A stretch of DNA of 15,713 bases from an uncultured Blautia sp. GTDB taxonomy: Bacteria; Bacillota; Clostridia; Lachnospirales; Lachnospiraceae. The notes under the pieces are model-generated. The model searched no databases. It was not told the origin of the DNA and worked only from the letters and a program-made list of their open reading frames with translations. The DNA is taken from contig CABSEJ010000070.1 of assembly GCA_902476765.1 (NCBI GenBank), positions 1 through 15,713 on the forward strand, in the 5' to 3' direction. Every line of letters starts with the position of its first letter. Position 1 is the stretch's first letter. A program made the translations under genes and the position numbers. This document shows positions 1 through 6,883 of this stretch, piece by piece.

Positions 1-92
1 AAAGAGTGTTAAAATAAGAAAAACAGGAGAATTCTATTTCTATATTTCTCACGATTTTATTTTTATATTTTATCAGTCGAGGAGGTTTTGTT

Positions 93-311
93 ATGAAAAG
101 CTATGAATTGATTCATGAAATCAGCGATATGTGCAGAGGTAAAATGGACTCTGATATTTCCGAAATTCAGACAGATGACTTAGATGAATACATCAAAACC
201 CACGTCAGCCGTGCAGCTACCTGGGAAAAAGTGGAGCTGGAAAACGGTGCCGTAGCTTACGATGTTATTACCAACGGTTTAAAGGAGAGATTCACTTTTT
301 CCGAAATCTGA
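93..311 (+). CDS. Small hypothetical protein, 72 aa
   Basis: I do not recognise the family. The ATG start is supported by an excellent ribosome binding site: AGGAGG about 7 nt upstream, within GTCGAGGAGGTTTTGTT. The protein is small, acidic and soluble-looking. It has no signal peptide, no membrane segment and a single cysteine (Cys14, in DMCRGK). An N-terminal helix-like stretch (SYELIHEISDMCRG) is followed by an acidic segment (EIQTDDLDEYIKTHV) and then a probable beta-rich tail (WEKVELENGAVAYDVITNGLKERFTF). It stands alone on the plus strand, convergent with the glycolipid operon, and is followed by a hairpin. The AT-rich stretch upstream could hold a promoter, but I see no clear -35/-10 pair. 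The strong SD and coherent composition suggest a real gene; its function is unknown. Confidence 0.72.
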   Translation: MKSYELIHEISDMCRGKMDSDISEIQTDDLDEYIKTHVSRAATWEKVELENGAVAYDVITNGLKERFTFSEI

Positions 312-315
312 TTTA

Positions 316-349
316 AGGCAGAAGGCTTCCTCCTTCCGGTCTTCTGCTT
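316..349 (+). terminator. Possible terminator hairpin after the 72-aa gene
   Basis: GCAGAAG (318-324) pairs with CTTCTGC (341-347), extended by a G-T and an A-T pair to 316-324/341-349. The loop is 16 nt, and the hairpin starts a few bases after the stop codon. The T tract after it is poor (TTATTCCTAC), so termination strength is uncertain. Confidence 0.45.
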
Positions 350-371
350 ATTCCTACATCAGAACAACGTG

Positions 372-400
372 TTCACGCCCCTGATTTTCAGGGGCGTGAA
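372..400. terminator. Bidirectional hairpin between convergent genes
   Basis: TTCACGCCCCTGA (372-384) and TCAGGGGCGTGAA (388-400) form a perfect 13-bp GC-rich stem with a 3-nt TTT loop. It begins 6 nt past the stop of the VTT-protein gene on the minus strand. On the plus strand it is followed by TGCATTTTAAAA. It probably ends the minus-strand glycolipid operon and backs up termination of the plus-strand 72-aa gene. The minus-side tail is not T-rich. Confidence 0.7.
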
Positions 401-406
401 TGCATT

Positions 407-1000
407 TTAAAAAATATGTTTCAGAAATTCTGTAATACCGGTCAAACCCAGGCTGTATAAGAAAATAGAACCTGGTTTTCCCAAAAGGATAATGGCTGTA
501 AATTTTTTCAGCGACATTTTGGTAAGTCCTGCAATATAACACAGTAAATCATCAGGAGCTACCGGGAAAAAGATGGCTGCCGCAAAAGCCTTATCAAATC
601 CAGTCCCTTTATTCAGCCAGCCGATATATTTCTCATAATTCTTTTCCCCTATCATGTTATATACAAATGGTCTTCCGTATTTTTTAGAAAGCAGGAAGGC
701 TAAAATAGAACCCATGGAAATTCCCACATAATTATATACAAATCCCCACACAGGGCCGAATATCAAAACACCGCCTAAGCAGCCTACAGCTCCGGGCAGA
801 ATGGGAATCACCACCTGTATACACTGAATCAGCACAAACAGAACAGGAGCCCAAAAACCGAACCGGTTGAGAAATGCTCCCAAGGCTTCCTGGGACACAA
901 AAATCTGGGTTTTCATTCCATACCAGATAAACCAGGCCATAGCTGCAAGTCCCAGAATGGTACATATATTTAAGTAAATTGCCGTCTTCTGTTTTTCCAT
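407..1000 (-). CDS. VTT-domain (TVP38/TMEM64 / DedA-like) membrane protein
   Basis: A 197-aa integral membrane protein of the VTT (SNARE-associated / TVP38-TMEM64) superfamily. Hydrophobic segments lie at about residues 8-27, 52-80, 84-105, 136-158 and 167-185. The family core is visible as a Gly-rich stretch (GAVGCLGGVLIFGPVWG, about 70-86), then GISMGSILAFLLSKKYGRPF (about 93-112), and a later FFPVAPDDLLCYIAGL segment (about 144-159). Relatives move or scramble lipids or act in membrane homeostasis; no substrate can be read from the sequence. The frame stays open upstream, but the ATG at 1000 is chosen because GGGAG lies 7 nt before it and the protein then begins with a normal membrane-protein N-terminus. 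The start lies 31 nt inside the upstream glycosyltransferase gene, implying translational coupling and a role in the same envelope glycolipid pathway (inference). Confidence 0.85.
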   Translation of the reverse strand: MEKQKTAIYLNICTILGLAAMAWFIWYGMKTQIFVSQEALGAFLNRFGFWAPVLFVLIQCIQVVIPILPGAVGCLGGVLIFGPVWGFVYNYVGISMGSILAFLLSKKYGRPFVYNMIGEKNYEKYIGWLNKGTGFDKAFAAAIFFPVAPDDLLCYIAGLTKMSLKKFTAIILLGKPGSIFLYSLGLTGITEFLKHIF

Positions 1001-2100
1001 AATACCACTCCCTTTTCTTCTGTCTGTCCCTGTTTCACGGCGGGCCGCTTTTTTGCTGTTTCCCTGCACTGTCCCGGGTCCTTTAAAAGCCCCTGATAAA
1101 ACTCTTTCCACATTTCGCCCACATGTTCTCTGCTGTAAAATTTGTGTCCCACATAAGCCGCATGAGCACTTCTCTGGTAAAAGTCTGTCTCCTCTTTCAG
1201 CTGCCTTAAAATTCTCACAAAGTCATCCAGATTTTCCCCTCTCAAAGCATAATCAAAAAGAATAGGCTCATAGATGGAAAGATTCCTTACCAAAATAGGC
1301 AGCCCGCAATTCATGGCTTCCAGAATCGTCATGGGAAACAGCTCTTCAAAAGAAGGCAGAAACATAACATCCGCCATATTATAAATTTCATTCATTTTTT
1401 CCCGGTCAACCAGTCCTAAAAATTTCACGTTTGCAGGCAGATGCTTCAGCATTGCCTTGATTTCCTCGTATCCCTGAGAAATTTTTCCGAAGGAAAAGCC
1501 TCCCGCCCACACAAACTGGCAGTCCGGCATTTTCTTGGCAGCCGCTACGAAATCAAACACACCTTTGCGTTTCTGCAGCTGTCCCACACACAATATAGTA
1601 AAGGCGTCTTCCTTAATCCCGCATCTTTTCCTGGCTGCCAGCCTCTCCTCCCTGGATAAAGGATAAAAATTTTCCTCTGAAACCACGTTGGGTATGTAAG
1701 TCACCTTTTCTCTGGGAATCCCGTAGGCCTCCAGCTTATCTATGAAAACCGGATTCACCGTCACCAGATAATCCATTCTCTTATAAAAAGAAATCATATA
1801 TTTATAGAAAATCTCCTTAGCCGCTCTGGGCAGAGAGATACTATTTTCTACAGTTTCCGGCAGGAAGTGGACATAACCCACAGTTGTCCCCTGTCTTTTC
1901 TTTTTTCCGATAGAAAGATAATATTCCGGATTGATGGAATGATAGTGAGTAATATGGCAGGGGATTCTGGCATTTTCCAGAATCTCTGCCTTGCCCTTCA
2001 TAACTTCCCTGGCCAAAGCTACCTGCTCGTCATGAGCCGACAGCACGCCCTGTCCTTTTACCATATCTGCCTTTGAAAGCATATTGATTCGTCTCATCAT
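970..2100 (-). CDS. GT4 glycosyltransferase, LafB/CpoA-like (glycolipid second sugar)
   Basis: A 376-aa GT-B fold enzyme of family GT4. The N-terminus (RRINMLSKADMVKGQGVLSA) resembles the CpoA/LafB enzymes that add a second sugar to monoglucosyl-diacylglycerol. Seen in the sequence: a nucleotide-sugar domain with VGQLQKRKG (about 172-180), and an EX7E motif, Glu253 to Glu261, in SFEELFPMTILEAMNCGLP. The start codon at 2100 directly follows the stop codon of the preceding glycosyltransferase (TAA then ATG ATG), with GGAG 5 nt before the first ATG; the second ATG, 3 nt on, is also possible. The C-terminal 30 or so residues are basic and poorly conserved-looking, and overlap the VTT gene. By family, it probably makes a diglycosyl-diacylglycerol at the inner membrane leaflet. 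The sugar (galactose or glucose) cannot be read from sequence. Confidence 0.87.
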   Translation of the reverse strand: MMRRINMLSKADMVKGQGVLSAHDEQVALAREVMKGKAEILENARIPCHITHYHSINPEYYLSIGKKKRQGTTVGYVHFLPETVENSISLPRAAKEIFYKYMISFYKRMDYLVTVNPVFIDKLEAYGIPREKVTYIPNVVSEENFYPLSREERLAARKRCGIKEDAFTILCVGQLQKRKGVFDFVAAAKKMPDCQFVWAGGFSFGKISQGYEEIKAMLKHLPANVKFLGLVDREKMNEIYNMADVMFLPSFEELFPMTILEAMNCGLPILVRNLSIYEPILFDYALRGENLDDFVRILRQLKEETDFYQRSAHAAYVGHKFYSREHVGEMWKEFYQGLLKDPGQCRETAKKRPAVKQGQTEEKGVVLWKNRRRQFT

Positions 2101-3354
2101 TTACGCTCCTTTTTTTAACATATTTCTTCTGGCCAATATCCAAGCCAGGGCGCCTGCTGCGGCCCTTTCTGCTTCCTTCCTGGCTACCGCTTCCCGGTAC
2201 AGCCGCTCTGCTTTTGTGCAGAAGTTCCAGGTAGAATACAAATACGCTGTTTCCTGAGCCTGGGCCCCCATCTGAAGCCTCCGCTCCTTATTTTCCAGAA
2301 GATAGTCTAAATGCATCTTAAAATACTCATAATTTTCATATTGAAAACCATTATATCCATCTGTCACCACATGGTCCAGGCAGGCATCCTTTCTGCACAG
2401 CGCAGGAATACCGCTGGCCAAGGCTTCGATATAGGTGATACCCTGTGTCTCGCTGTTAGAGGCGCAGACAAACACATCTCCCAGCTGATAATATTTCCCT
2501 ACTTCCTCCGGAGAAATCATTCCTGTGAAGATAACCTGTTCCTGGATTCCCAAACTCTGGGCCAGGCGGCAAAGCCGTTCCTTGTCCGGCCCGTCTCCTG
2601 CAATGAGAAGTGTGAGCGGGCTCTCCGGCTCCTCTGCTAAAAGCCTCTGGAAATAAGTAAGGATTTCTTCCAGATTTTTTTCCTTTGCCAGACGGCCTAC
2701 ACTTACCAACACCTTGTTTTCCTGAGGAATTTTCCACTTTCTCTTCAGGCTTAGCTTTTCCTCCACACTTAAAGCCTCTCTGAATTTCCGCAAATCAATG
2801 CCCGTGGGAATCACGGAAACCGGCTGTTTTACCTGATATTTTTCCAATATTTTTTCCACCTTTTCAGTGGGAACGATAACCTGGCTGGTTTTATTTAAAA
2901 CAGTCCTGGAGAAATATGCCACAAATCTTTTTTCCAGCATTTCTCCTGCTTTATACTGGGAAAATCCTCCCGGCAAATAGTGGATATAATCTTCGTATAT
3001 GGTATGGTAGGTATGCAGCAGAGGGCAGTTGCACTTCCTGCTGATTTTCACGGCATAAGAGAATGTCATGAACTCACACTGGGAATGGACAACATCCGGC
3101 TTCCACCATATCAGCTCACGAACCAGCTTTTCTGTATGAGGCAGCACTGCCCTGGCATTGGGATAAATCTTTTCCAAATTCAGGGACTTCATATAATAAA
3201 CTCCATCTTCCTTGTAGGATTCATAATTTCTGGACAATGTGAGAACCCGGACCTCATGGCCCCTCTCCTCCAGCTCGCTCTTTAAATTTATCACGGATGT
3301 AACCACACCGTTGATAATAGGCTTGTACCAATCTGTTGTTAATAATATCTTCAT
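2101..3354 (-). CDS. GT4 glycosyltransferase, LafA-like diacylglycerol glucosyltransferase
   Basis: A 417-aa GT4 (GT-B fold) enzyme. The N-terminus MKILLTTDWYKPIINGVVTSV is typical of 1,2-diacylglycerol 3-glucosyltransferases (LafA/alMGS type). Further motifs are HTYHTIYEDYIHYLPGG (about 114-130), VIPTGIDLRKF (about 181-191), VSVGRLAKEKNLE (about 218-229), AGDGPDKERL (about 252-261) and the EX7E motif Glu302 to Glu310 in SETQGITYIEALASGIP. By family, it transfers glucose from UDP-glucose to diacylglycerol on the cytoplasmic face, giving the glycolipid that anchors lipoteichoic acid or builds bulk glycolipids. It is first of three minus-strand genes; the next begins on the base after its stop codon. 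A GGGGGA stretch about 7 nt upstream serves as SD. A related use as a mannosyltransferase cannot be fully excluded, but the LafB-like neighbour supports the glycolipid role. Confidence 0.88.
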   Translation of the reverse strand: MKILLTTDWYKPIINGVVTSVINLKSELEERGHEVRVLTLSRNYESYKEDGVYYMKSLNLEKIYPNARAVLPHTEKLVRELIWWKPDVVHSQCEFMTFSYAVKISRKCNCPLLHTYHTIYEDYIHYLPGGFSQYKAGEMLEKRFVAYFSRTVLNKTSQVIVPTEKVEKILEKYQVKQPVSVIPTGIDLRKFREALSVEEKLSLKRKWKIPQENKVLVSVGRLAKEKNLEEILTYFQRLLAEEPESPLTLLIAGDGPDKERLCRLAQSLGIQEQVIFTGMISPEEVGKYYQLGDVFVCASNSETQGITYIEALASGIPALCRKDACLDHVVTDGYNGFQYENYEYFKMHLDYLLENKERRLQMGAQAQETAYLYSTWNFCTKAERLYREAVARKEAERAAAGALAWILARRNMLKKGA

Positions 3355-3478
3355 AAAGGTTCCCCCTGTTCCTTACACTCTTACTGTATTTCTCTTTTGT
3401 TTACCTTGTTTATAGGATAAAGAACAGACTTAAAGAAAACAGGGTTTGAAATTTAAAGATTTTCTAAAGAATATAGAA

Positions 3479-3546
3479 AAAGAAACCACTGTATTAGTCT
3501 CAAGAGAAGGATTGATTCCTTCCCGGATTTATACAGTGGTTTCTTT
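3479..3546 (-). terminator. Long-stem intrinsic terminator of the hydrogenase gene
   Basis: A 16-bp perfect inverted repeat (3479-3494 with 3531-3546; core AGAAACCACTGTAT / ATACAGTGGTTTCT) encloses a second 6-bp hairpin (GAAGGA 3506-3511, TCCTTC 3517-3522). On the minus strand it lies just past the hydrogenase stop and runs into a T-rich tail (TTTTTCTAT). On plus it is followed by TTTATTTTTA, so it could work both ways. It also insulates the downstream glycolipid operon. Confidence 0.8.
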
Positions 3547-3562
3547 ATTTTTACTTTTAATC

Positions 3563-5086
3563 TTAATCTAGTTCTATTTCCGCCAGCTCTGCAGGAGGCA
3601 GCTTTTTGCTGGAATTCTTCTGATATTTTTTCAGCTCTGCCGCTGCCTTGGTAAGAGGCGCAATGGTTCCGGCCCCGGCCATGCAGCCTCCCGGACAGCC
3701 CATTCCCTCTATCATACAGCCTTTCAGCTTTCCTGCCTTAGCAAGGGCCAATACCTTTTTGCACTCTGCCAGCCCCTCCGCATGCTCGATGTGGACCTCC
3801 ACCTCAGGATAATATTCTTTCAGGCAGGCCTCAATAGCGCTGGACACGCCTCCGGCCACAGCATATCCCCTGCCTGCTGCCGTAGCGTTATGGAAGGAAG
3901 ATTCTCCCTCACATTCTGCCGGATTGATTCCCTTTGCCTCAAACATGCCGGCCAGCTCCTCAAAGGTAATGACAAAATCCACGTCACTGCGCACATCTGT
4001 CCTGGAAGCCTCCAATTTTTTAGAAGCACAGGGACCGATAAATACCACATGGGCATTGGGGTGCTGCTTCTTAATCGTCCTGGCTGTGGCCACCATGGGG
4101 GTCAGCTCCTGGGAAATATTTCCCTTCATATCCGGGAAAAAGTATTTTGCCATCATAATCCAGGAAGGACAGCAGGAGGTCAGCAGGAAAGGTATCTCCC
4201 CTGTGCTGACCTTTTCCGCATAATGATGGGCTTCTGAGGCTGCTCCTATATCTGCTCCCAAAGCCACCTCGTAAACCTCTTTAAAGCCCATTTCTAAAAG
4301 GGCTGCCTTTAGCTTTCTGGTAGTTACCTCCGGGCCAAACTGTCCCACAAAAGCAGGGGCCACCTCTGCGATTATCTCCTTCCCCTCTTTTAAAGCATGG
4401 GCAAGCTGGAAAATCTGGGACTTGTCTGAAATAGCTCCAAAGGGGCAGCTTACCATACACATGCCACAGGAAACGCACTTTTCATTGTTGATTCTGGCCC
4501 TGCCCATATCATCGCTTTCAATAGCGTTGACTCCGCAGGCCCTGGCACAGGGGCGCTCCTTTTTGGCAATGGCGTCGTAGGGACAGACAGATTTGCACTT
4601 GCCGCATTTGATGCACTTATCCTGGTCAATAACAGACTTGCCCTTTACAATGCTGATAGCGCCTTTGGGGCATACTTCCTTACAGGGGTGAGCCACACAG
4701 CCTCTGCACATATTCGACACCTCATACATTTTCGTTTCACAGGCGTCACAGGCTGAAGGGATTACCTGCATAAGGGGCGGCTCATAGTATTTTTCATCAA
4801 TATTGCTGGCCTCCAGACCGGATGTGATATGTACCGCTTTATCCTCCGGCCGCAAAGACATACCCATAGCCAGACGAACTCTTTCACTGGCCACGGCTCT
4901 TTCCCGGTAAATACTCTCCCTGTAAGTTGCCCTTTCCTGTACAATGTGGTAAGGAATGGCCTCAATATCTGCTACCAGGGTTTCCGGCTCAGACTCAAAA
5001 CCTGCCTTTGCAATTTCTTTAAACACCTTCCGGCGGATTCTTTTTACATTTGTGTCCAGACCTCTCATTCTTTCCTTCCTTTCCAT
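3563..5086 (-). CDS. Monomeric [FeFe] hydrogenase, group B type
   Basis: About 507 aa. It catalyses reversible H2 formation, in fermenters normally disposing of electrons from reduced ferredoxin; cytoplasmic, with no signal peptide. N-terminal ferredoxin-like part: CDAC (113-116), CRGC..CKEVC (127-139), CIKCGKCKSVCP (158-169) and CVSCGMCMVSCP (204-215). H-cluster domain: L1 TSCCPSW (303-309), L2 GPCASKK (351-357), L3 EGMGCPGGCMAG (460-471), so all four H-cluster cysteines are present. The L2/L3 variants and the MRGLDTNVKRIRRKVF start match the group B1/B3 family rather than classical group A. Two starts are realistic: ATG at 5086, chosen for its GGAG 5 nt upstream, and ATG at 5068, which begins at the family-like MRGLDT. 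The frame extends further up to a TTG without a good SD. It is a single-gene unit; maturases HydEFG are not in this window. Confidence 0.93.
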   Translation of the reverse strand: MERKERMRGLDTNVKRIRRKVFKEIAKAGFESEPETLVADIEAIPYHIVQERATYRESIYRERAVASERVRLAMGMSLRPEDKAVHITSGLEASNIDEKYYEPPLMQVIPSACDACETKMYEVSNMCRGCVAHPCKEVCPKGAISIVKGKSVIDQDKCIKCGKCKSVCPYDAIAKKERPCARACGVNAIESDDMGRARINNEKCVSCGMCMVSCPFGAISDKSQIFQLAHALKEGKEIIAEVAPAFVGQFGPEVTTRKLKAALLEMGFKEVYEVALGADIGAASEAHHYAEKVSTGEIPFLLTSCCPSWIMMAKYFFPDMKGNISQELTPMVATARTIKKQHPNAHVVFIGPCASKKLEASRTDVRSDVDFVITFEELAGMFEAKGINPAECEGESSFHNATAAGRGYAVAGGVSSAIEACLKEYYPEVEVHIEHAEGLAECKKVLALAKAGKLKGCMIEGMGCPGGCMAGAGTIAPLTKAAAELKKYQKNSSKKLPPAELAEIELD

Positions 5087-5137
5087 CCCCTCTCCGGGCA
5101 AAGGCACATGCCTCAAACCATGATATTTTTGTGTCCT

Positions 5138-5166
5138 AGTGTACTGACACGTTCACATTTCAACAA
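5138..5166 (-). promoter_or_regulatory. Candidate hydrogenase promoter with Rex-like site
   Basis: On the minus strand, TTGTTG (5166-5161), a 17-nt spacer and TACACT (5143-5138) form a plausible sigma-A promoter for the hydrogenase gene. Covering the -35 is TTGTTGAAATGTGAACGT (5149-5166). It has the 18-nt length of the Rex consensus TTGTTAANNNNTTAACAA and matches 10 of its 14 defined positions; the left half-site matches well, the right one weakly. This would fit NADH/NAD-dependent control, but it is pattern matching only. Confidence 0.4.
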
Positions 5167-5262
5167 ATGACTTGTCCGGAGAGGATATATTTCATCATCG
5201 GATTTCTGCCTTTAATCATACCCAGATTTTCTCTCAAATGCAAGAAATCCCTGGTATTTTAT

Positions 5263-5292
5263 TTCGTACATTCCCAAAAACTATGCTATACT
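5263..5292 (+). promoter_or_regulatory. Candidate extended -10 promoter for traX-like gene
   Basis: TGCTATACT gives an extended -10 (TG at 5284-5285, TATACT at 5287-5292), with a weak -35 TTCGTA (5263-5268) 18 nt upstream. It lies about 95 nt before the ATG at 5386. No stronger plus-strand candidate is visible in the divergent spacer. Confidence 0.45.
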
Positions 5293-5385
5293 TTATGCAG
5301 ACTGCCATACATGGAGAATTATTCCCGGCCTGTCTGATAATGGTACCCCAACATAAAGAAGGAATCTTGAGAAAGGAGTTTTCCT

Positions 5386-6141
5386 ATGCTTCCATTTACT
5401 TATACATCTAATAAAAGGCTGCTGCCACCCGTTTTTTCCGGCAGTACCTTAAAGTCCATTGCTCTTATTACTATGCTCATAGACCATATAGGCGCTGTAT
5501 TCCTGGAAAAAGGAGTTATATCTGCTTACAACCAGGGACTGCCCTCCGCCCTCTCCTATGAGGAAAGCCTTTTTTTCTCCAATCTGGATCAGATTCTGCG
5601 AAATATAGGGAGAATTGCCTTTCCTATTTTTTGTTTTCTTTTAGTGGAAGGCTTTTTCCATACCTCCAGCCGGATGAAATACGCCCAGAGGCTTTTTCTC
5701 TTTGCCCTGCTGTCTGAGGTTCCTTTTGACCTTGCATTTAATTACAGCTTCCTGGAAACTTCCTATCAAAACGTTATGTTTACTCTGCTCTTTGGCTTTC
5801 TCACCATCTGGGCCATGGAAAAAGCCAGAGAGCTGCAGCCTGCCCTCCTCTTTCTTCCGGCCCTTTTAGGGCTGGGCGCAGGATGGCTCTTCCATGGGGA
5901 TTATAATTGGAAAGGAATTCTGCTGATAATTGTTCTGTACCTCTTTTATGCCTATCCCCTGGAAAAAACCATTGCCGGGTGCATCTGTCTTTTGTGGGAG
6001 CCCTGGGCCCTTCTGGCCTTTATCCCCATCAATCTGTACAATCAAAAAAAAGGACAGGGTCTGAAGTATCTCTTCTACTTCTTTTACCCTGCCCACCTTT
6101 TGGTCTTGTTTCTGCTTCGCTATCTGATTTTCAAAATCTAA
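5386..6141 (+). CDS. TraX-family membrane acetyltransferase-like protein
   Basis: A 251-aa polytopic membrane protein with about seven to eight hydrophobic segments. TraX-family hallmarks are STLKSIALITMLIDHIGAVF near residues 20-39, NIGRIAFPIFCFLLVEGFFHTSS (about 73-95), LSEVPFDLAFNYSF (about 109-122), and a C-terminal FYFFYPAHLLVLFLLRYL. TraX of F plasmids N-acetylates pilin. Chromosomal Firmicute relatives are common, but their acceptor is unknown, so an O/N-acyltransferase acting at the membrane is the best inference. The start is supported by AAAGGAG 7 nt upstream. It is the only plus-strand gene in the central region, divergent from the hydrogenase and convergent (7-nt gap) with the GlmU-like gene. 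No conjugation genes are nearby, so it is not part of a transfer system here. Confidence 0.85.
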   Translation: MLPFTYTSNKRLLPPVFSGSTLKSIALITMLIDHIGAVFLEKGVISAYNQGLPSALSYEESLFFSNLDQILRNIGRIAFPIFCFLLVEGFFHTSSRMKYAQRLFLFALLSEVPFDLAFNYSFLETSYQNVMFTLLFGFLTIWAMEKARELQPALLFLPALLGLGAGWLFHGDYNWKGILLIIVLYLFYAYPLEKTIAGCICLLWEPWALLAFIPINLYNQKKGQGLKYLFYFFYPAHLLVLFLLRYLIFKI

Positions 6142-6148
6142 GCCTGGG

Positions 6149-6817
6149 CTACTGCTTCTCTACTACTTCGCCCTGCTTTTTATAAATGCTGCCTGAGGGA
6201 ACCACACCTCTTACAGAAGAGAGGGGATAGATATTGGTGTGGCTTCCCACCACAGTACCCGGGTTCAGCACAGAACCACAGCCAACTTCCACTTCATCTC
6301 CCAGCATGGCGCCGAATTTCTTCAATCCTGTTTCGATTTTCTCTGTCTGGCCCTTGACTACCACCAGTTTTTTGTCAGACTTTACGTTGGAGGTAATAGA
6401 GCCTGCTCCCATATGAGACTTATAGCCAAGGATAGAATCTCCCACATAATTATAGTGGGGAACCTGTACCTTGTCGAAAAGTATTACGTTTTTAAGCTCC
6501 GTGGAATTTCCTACCACGGCTCCCTCTCCTACCAGAGCATTTCCCCGGATAAAGGCACAGTGGCGCACCTCGGCCTCTTTGCCGATAATAGCCGGGCCGT
6601 TAATATATGCGGTGGGAGCTACCTTTGCAGATTTGGCAATCCACACATTTTCTCCCCTTTTCTCATATTCCTCTTCACTTAAAGTATTTCCAAGCTCTAC
6701 AATGAACTGGCTGATAAGTGGCAGCACCTCCCATGGATAAGTTTTGCTCTCTAAAAGCTCCTTTGCAAGAGTCTTGCTTAAATCGCTGTACAATTCACAA
6801 ATCTTCAACTGTTCCAT
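6149..6817 (-). CDS. GlmU-like left-handed beta-helix acyltransferase (no uridylyltransferase domain)
   Basis: 222 aa. A short helical N-terminus (about 1-50) precedes hexapeptide repeats of a left-handed parallel beta-helix (about 57-205; e.g. NVWIAKSAKVAPTAYINGPAIIG as imperfect I/V/A-GxxA repeats). The HYNYVGDSILG segment (121-131) and GAGSITSNV (137-145) resemble the GlmU acetyltransferase active site: His121 and Tyr124 line up with the catalytic H-x-x-Y of GlmU, and Asn144 with its acetyl-acceptor Asn. The N-terminal pyrophosphorylase domain is absent, so names such as 'UDP-GlcNAc pyrophosphorylase' would overstate it; the likely role is acyl transfer to a (nucleotide-)sugar. It sits 66 nt after topB on the same strand and may be its last operon member. 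An AGGTAGAGAG stretch serves as a modest SD. No clear terminator fits in the 7-nt gap to the convergent gene. Confidence 0.8.
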   Translation of the reverse strand: MEQLKICELYSDLSKTLAKELLESKTYPWEVLPLISQFIVELGNTLSEEEYEKRGENVWIAKSAKVAPTAYINGPAIIGKEAEVRHCAFIRGNALVGEGAVVGNSTELKNVILFDKVQVPHYNYVGDSILGYKSHMGAGSITSNVKSDKKLVVVKGQTEKIETGLKKFGAMLGDEVEVGCGSVLNPGTVVGSHTNIYPLSSVRGVVPSGSIYKKQGEVVEKQ

Positions 6818-6883
6818 CTCTCTACCTGCTTCCTTTCCTGGATAATGACGGAATAATCCTGTATCCGTTATGCTCCTATTTTA

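Noticed and set aside
3479..3546. Small transposable element with 16-bp terminal inverted repeats
   Set aside because: Only 68 bp long, placed directly after a stop codon and followed by a T-rich tail on the minus strand; a terminator explains it fully.
3782..4237. Open frames of 99-151 codons on plus, opposite the hydrogenase
   Set aside because: They are antisense shadows of a gene with intact catalytic motifs, with no SD and composition unlike real proteins.
5386..6141. Remnant of a conjugative element because of the TraX homologue
   Set aside because: No other transfer, relaxase, integrase or attachment-site signals; the protein is intact and TraX-family genes are common on Firmicute chromosomes.
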